NCBI GenBank assembly: GCA_049320945.1 | Contig: JBMOQT010000026.1 | Location: 1 to 21,368 of the forward strand | Length of the DNA: 21,368 nt | Reading direction: 5' to 3' | Source of the DNA: DYIB01 sp049320945 | GTDB taxonomy: Bacteria; Pseudomonadota; Gammaproteobacteria; Burkholderiales; Rhodocyclaceae | Part shown: piece after piece, positions 14,855-21,368 of the stretch | How the letters are laid out: each line of letters begins with the position of its first letter | How positions within the stretch are numbered: the first letter of the stretch is position 1 | Program-made: the position numbers and the translations under genes | Notes under the pieces: model-generated | The model's database searches: none | Told to the model about the DNA's origin: nothing | Seen by the model: the letters and a program-made list of their open reading frames with translations, nothing else

Positions 14855-16399
14855 ATGCGTATTGACGTCCGTTTCGCCGACCGGGTCGGCATCGCCCAGG
14901 AGATCCTGGCGGTGGTGGCCAAACGCCGCCTCAACGTGGTCGCCGTGGAGGTGGAGCCGCCGGACATCTATATCGACGTGCCGGAGCTGGACGCAGCACG
15001 CCTGGCGGAGCTGCGCCAGGCGCTGCTGCAGGTGGCCGGGGTGGCGGACGCCACCGAGGTGGACATCCTCCCGGGCACGCGCCGGCGCCTGCATCTGGAC
15101 GCGGTGCTGTCCTCCATGGCCGACCCAGTGCTGACGGTGGATGCCTGGGGCGCCATCATCGTCGCCAACGCCGCGGCGGCGGCCGTGGCGGGCGTGCCGG
15201 AGGCAGCCCTCACGGGCGTGACCCTGAGCGAGCTGTTCGGCGACCCGGAGCTGCAGAAGCAGCTGGTGGATGGCGGTTTCCGCGCGCCGCTGCGGGAAGT
15301 GATGCTGCACGGCGAGCCCTTCCTGATGGACGTGCGCCCGGTGACCGATCCCGCCAACGCCCTGGAGGGCCAGGCTGCCGGGGGGGTGATCACCTTGCAT
15401 GCGCCGCGGCGCATCGGCGAGCGCATGCATGCCCTGCTGCACATGGGCGATGCCGGCTTCGAGTCCATTATCGGCGATTCGGCGCCCATGCGCGCCCTGA
15501 AGGCGCGCGCGGCGCGCGTGGCGGCGGTGGACGCGCCGCTGCTGATCCAGGGCGAGACCGGCACCGGCAAGGAGCTCATCGCCTACGCCTGCCACCAGAC
15601 CAGCACGCGCCGCGACGCGCCCTTCCTCGCGCTTAACTGCGCCGCCCTGCCGGAGAACCTGGCCGAGAGCGAGCTGTTCGGCTACATGCCGGGAGCATTC
15701 ACCGGGGCGCAGCGCGGCGGCAAGCCGGGCCTGCTGGAGATGGCCAACCACGGCACGGTGTTCCTGGACGAGATCGGCGAGATGTCGCCCTACCTGCAGG
15801 CCAAGCTGCTGCGCTTCCTCAACGACGGCAGCTTCCGGCGCGTGGGCGGCGACCGGGAGATCAAGGTGGATGTGCGCATCATCAGCGCCACCCATCGCAA
15901 CCTGGAACAGATGGTGGCCGAGCGCACTTTCCGCGAGGACTTGTTCTACCGCCTCAACGTGCTCAACCTCACCGTGCCGCCCCTGCGTGAGCGCGCCGAC
16001 GACATCCTGCTGCTGGCGCGCCACTTCATCGAGCGCGCCTGCGCCCAGGCGCAGCGCCCCGCCTGCCGCCTCACCGCCGCGGCCAACGCGGCGCTGCTCA
16101 CCAATCCCTGGCCCGGCAACGTGCGCCAGCTGGAAAACGTCATCTTCCGCGCCGTCACCATGAGCGACAAGGCGATCCTCGACGTCTCCGACCTGGAATT
16201 CGCCGGCTCGCGTGTCGCCAACGGCGACGCCGCCCTGGGCGATGTGCGCAGCTGGGACGAGGCCGTGGCGGAGTTCGAGAAGGCGCTGCTGAAGCGGCTC
16301 TATCCCCTCTACCCCTCCAGCCGCAAGCTGGCGGCGCACCTGAAGACCTCCCACACCATGGTGGCAAACAAGCTGCGCAAGTACCGCATCCCCGGTTAG
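14855..16399 (+). CDS. TyrR/PhhR-family sigma-54-dependent transcriptional activator
   Basis: A 514-residue regulator with the same domain order as E. coli TyrR. An ACT domain (1-72, MRIDVRFADRVGIAQEIL) is followed by a PAS domain (~78-185). The AAA+ domain has Walker A GETGTGKE (233-240) and Walker B VFLDEIGEM (302-310), with FREDLFYRLNVL at 359-370. A TyrR-type helix-turn-helix ends the protein (YPSSRKLAAHLKTSHTMVANKLRKY, 486-510). Unlike E. coli TyrR, it keeps GAFTGA (280-285), the loop that contacts sigma-54, as in PhhR. It should therefore activate sigma-54 promoters in response to an amino acid, probably aromatic or small neutral. The ATG at 14855 is chosen because the ACT domain begins there, although no ribosome site is evident. 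It is divergent from the liv operon, its likely target. Confidence 0.92.
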   Translation: MRIDVRFADRVGIAQEILAVVAKRRLNVVAVEVEPPDIYIDVPELDAARLAELRQALLQVAGVADATEVDILPGTRRRLHLDAVLSSMADPVLTVDAWGAIIVANAAAAAVAGVPEAALTGVTLSELFGDPELQKQLVDGGFRAPLREVMLHGEPFLMDVRPVTDPANALEGQAAGGVITLHAPRRIGERMHALLHMGDAGFESIIGDSAPMRALKARAARVAAVDAPLLIQGETGTGKELIAYACHQTSTRRDAPFLALNCAALPENLAESELFGYMPGAFTGAQRGGKPGLLEMANHGTVFLDEIGEMSPYLQAKLLRFLNDGSFRRVGGDREIKVDVRIISATHRNLEQMVAERTFREDLFYRLNVLNLTVPPLRERADDILLLARHFIERACAQAQRPACRLTAAANAALLTNPWPGNVRQLENVIFRAVTMSDKAILDVSDLEFAGSRVANGDAALGDVRSWDEAVAEFEKALLKRLYPLYPSSRKLAAHLKTSHTMVANKLRKYRIPG

Positions 16400-16401
16400 G
16401 G

Positions 16402-16417
16402 CTGCCACTCCTGGCAG
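16402..16417 (+). terminator. Small hairpin after the tyrR-like gene
   Basis: CTGCCA (16402-16407) and TGGCAG (16412-16417) form a perfect 6-bp stem with a CTCC loop, extendable by a G-T pair, 3 nt after the stop codon. Only TT follows it, so it is at best a weak terminator or an mRNA-stabilising hairpin before the threonine ammonia-lyase gene. Confidence 0.35.
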
Positions 16418-16493
16418 TTGCGCGCCGGGTGCAGCGTCCCCGACAATGACCCCGCCCCGAGCGACCCGACAGTCCCGACCATCCGGAGAATCC

Positions 16494-17768
16494 ATGCACA
16501 CCCCGCCCATTCCCCTGGACCTGGCCGCCCTGCGCGAAGCGGCGGCCAGGCTCGCGCCTTCGGTGCAGCGCACCGCCCTGCTGCAGAACGACGCCCTGTC
16601 GCGGGAATTCGGCGCACCCGTGTTCCTGAAACTGGAGAACCTGCAGCGCACCGGCTCGTTCAAGATCCGCGGCGCCACCCACAAGATTGCCCGCCTGCTG
16701 GACGGCGGCGCGCCGCCGCCCGGCGTCATCGCCGTGTCGGCGGGCAACCATGCCCAGGGGGTGGCGCGCGCGGCGGCGCTGCGCGGCCTGCCGGCGGTGG
16801 TGGTGATGCCCGCGAGCGCCTCCCTGCCCAAGGTCGAGGCGTGCAAGGCCCTGGGGGCGACGGTGGTGCTGCACGGCGACACCCTGGAGGAGGCGGCGGA
16901 AGAGGCCAGGCGCATCGCCGCAGCACGCCAGCTGGTGCTGCTCCATCCCTACGACGACTGGGACGTGATCGCAGGCCAGGCCTCGGTGGGCCTGGAGATC
17001 CTGGAGGACCTGCCCGACCTCGCCACCGTCGTCGTGCCCCTGGGCGGCGGCGGCCTGCTGTCGGGGGTGGCCCTGGCGCTCAAGCTGCAGCGCCCGGACA
17101 TCCGCGTGGTCGGCGTGCAGACCGACGCCGTGGCGCCCTACCGCCATTTCCTCCAGGACGGCAAGCTGGAGACGGTGCCGCGCCATGCCCATACCATCGC
17201 CGACGGCATCAAGGTGAAGCGGCCGGGCGTGTGCAACCGCCAGGTGATCGCGCGCCATGTGGACGACATCGTCACCGTCGATGACAACGCCATCGCCGAG
17301 GCCATCGTCATGCTGCTGGAGCGCACGCGCACCATCGGCGAGGGCGCCGGCGTGGTGGGCCTGGCGGCGCTGATGCGCCGGCGCGTGGTGCTGGCGGCCG
17401 AGGACAAGGCGGTGGTGATCGTCAGCGGCGGCAACATCGACATGACCCTGGTGGGCCGTTCGATCGACTACGGGCTCGCCTCCAGCGGCCGCCTGATGAG
17501 CCTGGCGGTCACCCTGCAGGACGCGCCCGGGCGCCTGGCGGCGCTGCTCAAGATCGTCGCCGCCCACGGCATGAACGTGCGCCACGTGGAGCACCGCCGC
17601 GGCGAACTGCACGTGCCGGTGGGCATGACCGAGGTCATCCTGCAGATCGAGACGCGGGATTTCGATCACCAGCGCGAGCTGCTGGCCCACTTCGCCGAGC
17701 AGGGCATGGCAGCACGCAGCCTGCTCGGGCTGCCGACCGGCGGACCCAAGGAACAGGGAAGCAGCTAA
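16494..17768 (+). CDS. ilvA: Threonine ammonia-lyase with C-terminal ACT domain
   Basis: A 424-residue PLP enzyme that deaminates threonine to 2-oxobutanoate and ammonia, a step of isoleucine synthesis or threonine breakdown. The PLP lysine is Lys57 in GSFKIRGA, after FLKLENLQRTG. SAGNHAQGVA (82-91) binds substrate, PLGGGGLLSG (182-191) binds the cofactor phosphate and VIVSGGNID is at 308-316. A single ACT domain (~334-410) follows, giving the ~400-residue TdcB-like/short IlvA form rather than the long E. coli IlvA with two ACT-like domains. The ATG at 16494 is chosen for its GGAGA ribosome site and family length; an upstream in-frame ATG at 16446 is less likely. The biosynthetic or catabolic role cannot be settled from sequence. 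Confidence 0.92.
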   Translation: MHTPPIPLDLAALREAAARLAPSVQRTALLQNDALSREFGAPVFLKLENLQRTGSFKIRGATHKIARLLDGGAPPPGVIAVSAGNHAQGVARAAALRGLPAVVVMPASASLPKVEACKALGATVVLHGDTLEEAAEEARRIAAARQLVLLHPYDDWDVIAGQASVGLEILEDLPDLATVVVPLGGGGLLSGVALALKLQRPDIRVVGVQTDAVAPYRHFLQDGKLETVPRHAHTIADGIKVKRPGVCNRQVIARHVDDIVTVDDNAIAEAIVMLLERTRTIGEGAGVVGLAALMRRRVVLAAEDKAVVIVSGGNIDMTLVGRSIDYGLASSGRLMSLAVTLQDAPGRLAALLKIVAAHGMNVRHVEHRRGELHVPVGMTEVILQIETRDFDHQRELLAHFAEQGMAARSLLGLPTGGPKEQGSS

Positions 17769-17798
17769 ACTTGCCCTTTTGCACCCGGCTCTCACCCC

Positions 17799-18659
17799 AT
17801 GCATGCACAACGCCGCTACACGCTGAGCGCCTCCTGCCCGGACCGGGTGGGCATCGTCGCCCGCGTCGCCTCTTTCATCGCCGAGCACCAGGGCTGGATC
17901 CTGGAGACCAGCCATCACGCCGATTCGGAAGCGGGGCGTTACTTCATGCGCATCGAGATCAAGGCGGACTCGCTGCCCTTCCATCTGGCCGAGTTCCGCC
18001 AGCGCTTCCAGCCCATCGCCGAGGAATTCCGCATGGACTGGCGCATCACCGACTCGGCGGTGAAGAAGCGCCTGGTGATCCTGGTGTCGAAGCAGGAGCA
18101 CTGCCTCTACGACCTGCTCGCCCGCTGGCAGAGCCGGGAGCTGGACGTGGAGATTCCCTGCGTCGTTTCCAACCACGACACCTTCCGCGGTTTCGTCGAG
18201 TGGCACGGCATCCCCTTCCACCACGTGCCCGTCACGCCGGACAACAAGCGCGCCGCCTTTGCCGAGATCCAGCGCCTGTTCGAGGAAGTGAAGGGGGACG
18301 TGATGGTACTGGCGCGCTACATGCAGATCCTGCCTTCGGACCTGTGCCAGGCCTATACCGGCCGCATCATCAACATCCACCATTCCTTCCTGCCGTCCTT
18401 CGTCGGTGCCAAGCCTTACCACCAGGCTTACCAGCGCGGCGTAAAGCTGATCGGCGCCACCTGCCACTACGTCACCGCCGAGCTCGACGCCGGCCCCATC
18501 ATCGAGCAGGACACGGTGCGCATCGATCACGGCGACTCGGTGGAGGATCTGGTGCGCTACGGCAAGGACATCGAGAAAACTGTGCTGGCGCGCGGCGTGC
18601 GCTACCAGGTGGAGGACCGGGTGCTGCTCAACGGCAACCGGACCGTGGTGTTCCGCTAG
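17799..18659 (+). CDS. purU: Formyltetrahydrofolate deformylase
   Basis: A 286-residue cytosolic enzyme that hydrolyses 10-formyl-tetrahydrofolate to formate and tetrahydrofolate, balancing one-carbon units and supplying formate for PurT. An N-terminal ACT domain (YTLSASCPDRVGIVARVASFIAEHQGWI, 7-34) is followed by a formyltransferase domain. Catalytic-type residues are Asn192 and His194 in INIHHSFLPSF and Asp230 in ELDAGPII. The length matches PurU (about 280). It starts 30 bp after the threonine ammonia-lyase gene without a clear ribosome site, so it is probably co-transcribed. Its last codon precedes a hairpin. Confidence 0.95.
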   Translation: MHAQRRYTLSASCPDRVGIVARVASFIAEHQGWILETSHHADSEAGRYFMRIEIKADSLPFHLAEFRQRFQPIAEEFRMDWRITDSAVKKRLVILVSKQEHCLYDLLARWQSRELDVEIPCVVSNHDTFRGFVEWHGIPFHHVPVTPDNKRAAFAEIQRLFEEVKGDVMVLARYMQILPSDLCQAYTGRIINIHHSFLPSFVGAKPYHQAYQRGVKLIGATCHYVTAELDAGPIIEQDTVRIDHGDSVEDLVRYGKDIEKTVLARGVRYQVEDRVLLNGNRTVVFR

Positions 18660-18673
18660 AGGCGCGAAGGAAA

Positions 18674-18693
18674 AAGCGGGCCGTAGCCCGCTT
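18674..18693. terminator. Perfect 8-bp hairpin after purU
   Basis: AAGCGGGC (18674-18681) and GCCCGCTT (18686-18693) form an 8-bp stem around CGTA. The run of A on its left gives a T tract on the minus strand, so it is a strong terminator for transcripts coming from amtB and a weaker one for purU. Confidence 0.65.
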
Positions 18694-18774
18694 GAGGATT
18701 TGCTGCATCGTTATTGTTGGTAGGCGCCACTATAGCCGATTTCGGGCGCCGCCGGTGTGATCCAGTTCATGAAA

Positions 18775-18796
18775 ACGGGCGCCCTGCGGCGCCCGT
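18775..18796 (-). terminator. Intrinsic terminator of the glnK-amtB operon
   Basis: ACGGGCGCC (18775-18783) and GGCGCCCGT (18788-18796) form a perfect 9-bp stem with a 4-nt loop, followed on the minus strand by TTTTC. It lies 19 bp after the amtB stop, a standard Rho-independent terminator. Confidence 0.75.
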
Positions 18797-18815
18797 CCGT
18801 CCCGAGACACGAGCA

Positions 18816-20270
18816 TTAGTAGTGGTAGGCGGTCTCGCCGTGGGCGGTGACGTCGAGGCCTTCGCGCTCCTCCTCCTCCGGCACGCGCAGGCCGATCACC
18901 AGGTCCACCACCTTGTAGGCGATGAAAGACACCACTGCCGACCAGACGATAGCGGTGCCCACGCCCCACAGCTGACTGGTGACCTGGGCGGCCATGTCGA
19001 AGTCACCCACCTTGTTGGCCACGTAGTCGTAGACCCCGGTACCCCCCAGCTTGGGATCGGCGAACACGCCGGTGAGGATGGCGCCGAGTATGCCGCCCAC
19101 CCCATGGACGCCGAACACGTCCAGGGCGTCGTCGGCGCCCAGCATGCGCTTGAGGCCGTTCACCCCCCACAGGCAGACGACGCCGGCGAGCAGGCCGATC
19201 ACCAGGGCGCCCATGGGGCCGACGAAGCCGCAGGCGGGGGTGATGGCCACCAGCCCGGCGACCGCGCCCGAGGCGGCACCCAGCATGGAGGGCTTGCCCT
19301 TCACCAGCCACTCGGCGATGAGCCAGGACAGGGCCGCCGCGGCGGTGGCCAGCAGGGTGTTGACGAACACCAGGCCGGCGACGCCGTTGGCTTCCAGGTT
19401 GGAGCCGACGTTGAAGCCGAACCAGCCCACCCACAGCAGCGAGGCGCCGATCATGGTGGTGGTCAGCGAGTGGGGCGCCATGGATTCCTTGCCGTAGCCC
19501 ACGCGCTTGCCGATGACATAGGCGCCCACCAGGCCGGCGATGCCGGCGTTGATGTGCACCACCGTGCCGCCGGCGAAATCCAGGGCCCCCTTCTGGAACA
19601 GGAAGCCGGCCGTGGCGCCCGCTGCCTCGGCGGCCGCGGCGTCGGTGTAGGCGTCGGGGCCGGCCCAATACCACACCATGTGGGCCATGGGCAGGTAGGC
19701 GAAGGTGAACCACAGCACGATGAACAGCAGCACGGCGGAGAAGCGCGCGCGCTCGGCGAAGGCGCCGACGATCAGAGCCGGGGTGATGGCGGCGAAGGTG
19801 GCCTGGAACACGATGTACAGGTATTCCGGAATCACCACACCCTTGCTGAAGGTGGCCGCCGCCGAGTCCGGCGTCACGCCCATCAGGAACAGCTTGTCGA
19901 AGCCGCCGAAGAAGGCGTTGCCCTCGGTGAACGCCAGGCTGTAGCCGTAGATGCACCACAGCACCACCGCCATGGAGAAGATCACGAACACCTGCATCAG
20001 CACCGACAGCATGTTCTTGGAGCGCACCAGGCCGCCGTAGAACATGGCCAGGCCGGGGATGGTCATGAGGATCACCAGCACGGTGGCGACGATCATCCAG
20101 GCCACGTCGCCCTTGTTGGGCACGGGCGCCGGCGCCTGGGCGGCCGCTGGCGCGGCAGCGGGAGCGGCCTGGGCTGCGGGCGCCGGCTGCGCCGGCTTGT
20201 CCTGGGCTTGGGCGGCGCCGCCCAAGGCCACCGCGCAAGTCATCAGCAGGATTGCGAAGAATTTTCTCAT
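18816..20270 (-). CDS. amtB: Ammonium transporter AmtB
   Basis: A 484-residue inner-membrane ammonium channel with a signal peptide (1-22) and 11 expected helices. An unusual Ala/Pro-rich stretch (~25-51) separates the signal from the first helix. Pore residues are present: Asp231 and His239 in DFAGGTVVHIN, and the second pore histidine His389 in VFGVHGVGG. MFYGGLVRSKNMLSVLMQ and FQATFAAITPALIVGAFAERARF are family signatures. The C-terminus after LRVPEEEEREGLD is the cytoplasmic tail that binds GlnK. A GGGAGAAAGG ribosome site precedes it, and glnK ends 12 bp upstream in the same operon, the classic arrangement. The gene is probably controlled by nitrogen status, but its promoter lies upstream of glnK or of the porin. 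Confidence 0.96.
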   Translation of the reverse strand: MRKFFAILLMTCAVALGGAAQAQDKPAQPAPAAQAAPAAAPAAAQAPAPVPNKGDVAWMIVATVLVILMTIPGLAMFYGGLVRSKNMLSVLMQVFVIFSMAVVLWCIYGYSLAFTEGNAFFGGFDKLFLMGVTPDSAAATFSKGVVIPEYLYIVFQATFAAITPALIVGAFAERARFSAVLLFIVLWFTFAYLPMAHMVWYWAGPDAYTDAAAAEAAGATAGFLFQKGALDFAGGTVVHINAGIAGLVGAYVIGKRVGYGKESMAPHSLTTTMIGASLLWVGWFGFNVGSNLEANGVAGLVFVNTLLATAAAALSWLIAEWLVKGKPSMLGAASGAVAGLVAITPACGFVGPMGALVIGLLAGVVCLWGVNGLKRMLGADDALDVFGVHGVGGILGAILTGVFADPKLGGTGVYDYVANKVGDFDMAAQVTSQLWGVGTAIVWSAVVSFIAYKVVDLVIGLRVPEEEEREGLDVTAHGETAYHY

Positions 20271-20282
20271 GAGCCTTTCTCC

Positions 20283-20621
<339 letters not shown>

Positions 20622-20676
20622 GGCTGACTCCTTGGAGCAAGTAATTCGGTACCGATTGGCAGGCGCATGCCTGGGC

Positions 20677-21368
20677 CTAGAACTTGTAGAGAGCCTGCAG
20701 GCCGAAGGAATTCTGGGATTTCCTCGCCGTAGCCTCGTCCTTGTCCAGGAAGGAAGCGACGTTGGAACGATCCCCGCGCAGTTCGGCACGCAGTTCCAGG
20801 TTCTTGACGGCCGGAGGCACATAGGCCAGGGTCAACGTGGCTTCCTTCCACTTTTGCACCACTCCGGTGCGGTAGCCGTCCTTGTCGTCGAAGTACTCGG
20901 CACGGAACGAAAGCTTCCACTGGTCGTTGAACTGGTAGTTGGCGTAGCCTGCCAGGCCGGTCCACTTGGCCTTGCCGGCGCCGCTGGGGGCCACGGTCGA
21001 AGCGTTATCCTGGGTACCGTAGTCGTAATTGAAGGTGAAGCTCAGCCTGTCGGTGGCGTTGACGGTGCCGACCAGGTCGATCAGGTTGCGCGTTCCCTTG
21101 CTTGAGCTGATGGTCGGATAGTTGAATAGTTGTTCCTTGCCGCTATAGGCTTGGGCGGCCAGGGAGAACATCTTGCTGGGGACCCAGAGCAGTCCGAGTT
21201 CGGCGGTCAGATCGTTGTTGGTGTCCTTGAAGGTGTCCCAACCCTCGTTTACGCCGACCATCACGCTTAGCGCGTCGCTGAACACGTAGGTGGCACGAGC
21301 TCCCGTATGCGTAAAGGGGATGGCATAGCCGAACAGGATGGAGCGCGAGACGTTAGGGTTGGCCGGGC
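20677..21368 (-). CDS. Outer-membrane beta-barrel porin (BBP2/OmpL-like), N-terminus outside the window
   Basis: The minus-strand frame is open to the window edge, leaving about 230 C-terminal residues. They consist of alternating polar and hydrophobic strands with aromatic ends, such as LSFTFNYDYG, YANYQFNDQWKLSFRAEYF and LELRAELRGDRS. The protein ends in LQALYKF, a terminal phenylalanine as used for outer-membrane insertion. The segment SRSILFGYAIPFTHTGARA near the edge is characteristic, as I recall it, of the OmpL-like 'beta-barrel porin-2' family. It is co-oriented with glnK-amtB, 55 bp upstream and with no terminator T run between, so it may be part of that operon and admit nitrogenous solutes or ammonium salts. 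The substrate is unknown. Confidence 0.8.
   Translation of the reverse strand, partial: PANPNVSRSILFGYAIPFTHTGARATYVFSDALSVMVGVNEGWDTFKDTNNDLTAELGLLWVPSKMFSLAAQAYSGKEQLFNYPTISSSKGTRNLIDLVGTVNATDRLSFTFNYDYGTQDNASTVAPSGAGKAKWTGLAGYANYQFNDQWKLSFRAEYFDDKDGYRTGVVQKWKEATLTLAYVPPAVKNLELRAELRGDRSNVASFLDKDEATARKSQNSFGLQALYKF

Noticed and set aside
16155..18530. Very long open frame on the minus strand opposite ilvA and purU
   Set aside because: It is His/Gln/Gly/Ala-rich with no recognisable domain, while the plus strand encodes three clear enzymes or regulators. It is a by-product of high GC at third codon positions.
20622..20676. Sigma-54 promoter directly upstream of glnK
   Set aside because: The minus strand has a TTGC but no GG at the required 10-bp spacing from the GC, so no -24/-12 element is supported. 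A promoter could lie before the porin gene, outside the window.

Overview
The window is GC-rich, densely coded bacterial chromosome. The gene set points to a betaproteobacterium (Rhodocyclales/Burkholderiales-like): a PurU with an N-terminal ACT domain, an AmtB with a signal peptide, a DctPQM TRAP transporter, a TsdA-type dihaem cytochrome, and a porin-glnK-amtB cluster. That placement is inference from gene content. I see no rRNA, tRNA, CRISPR array, insertion sequence or phage gene.

Layout. (A) 1-3054, + strand: the 3' part of a chemotaxis receptor with an extra C-terminal domain, a small HExxH protein, and a thiosulfate dehydrogenase (tsdA). (B) 3058-5452, - strand, convergent with tsdA: a FixJ-type response regulator and its histidine kinase, whose periplasmic part resembles a PhnD/TtrS-type binding protein. 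(C) 5619-8467, + strand, divergent from the kinase: a TRAP transporter operon (dctP-dctQ-dctM) behind a good sigma-70 promoter. (D) 14476 down to 8507, - strand: an ABC branched-chain amino-acid uptake operon, livK-livH-livM-livG-livF, ending in alanine dehydrogenase (ald). (E) 14855-18659, + strand: a TyrR/PhhR-type sigma-54 activator, an ACT-containing threonine ammonia-lyase, and formyltetrahydrofolate deformylase. (F) 21368 down to 18816, - strand: a partial outer-membrane porin, then glnK and amtB.

How the parts fit. Regions D-F are concerned with nitrogen and amino acids: import of branched-chain-type amino acids, deamination of alanine and threonine, one-carbon/purine balance, and ammonium uptake with its P-II regulator. 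The most informative signal is in the 378-bp gap between livK and the tyrR-like gene. On the livK strand it holds a near-perfect -24/-12 (sigma-54) promoter (14529-14543). About 200 bp upstream of its predicted start is a TyrR-box-like palindrome, and a second one sits just before the regulator's own start codon. The regulator keeps the GAFTGA sigma-54 contact loop, which E. coli TyrR lacks. This predicts a self-contained circuit: the TyrR-like activator drives livKHMGF-ald through sigma-54 and represses itself. A terminator-like hairpin with a competing hairpin between livK and livH probably lets the binding protein be made in excess. Regions B-C resemble the divergent dctSR/dctPQM arrangement, but with a binding-protein-like sensor and a thiosulfate-oxidising cytochrome next door.

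Binding sites, promoters and hairpins were found by eye, without scoring matrices or folding energies.
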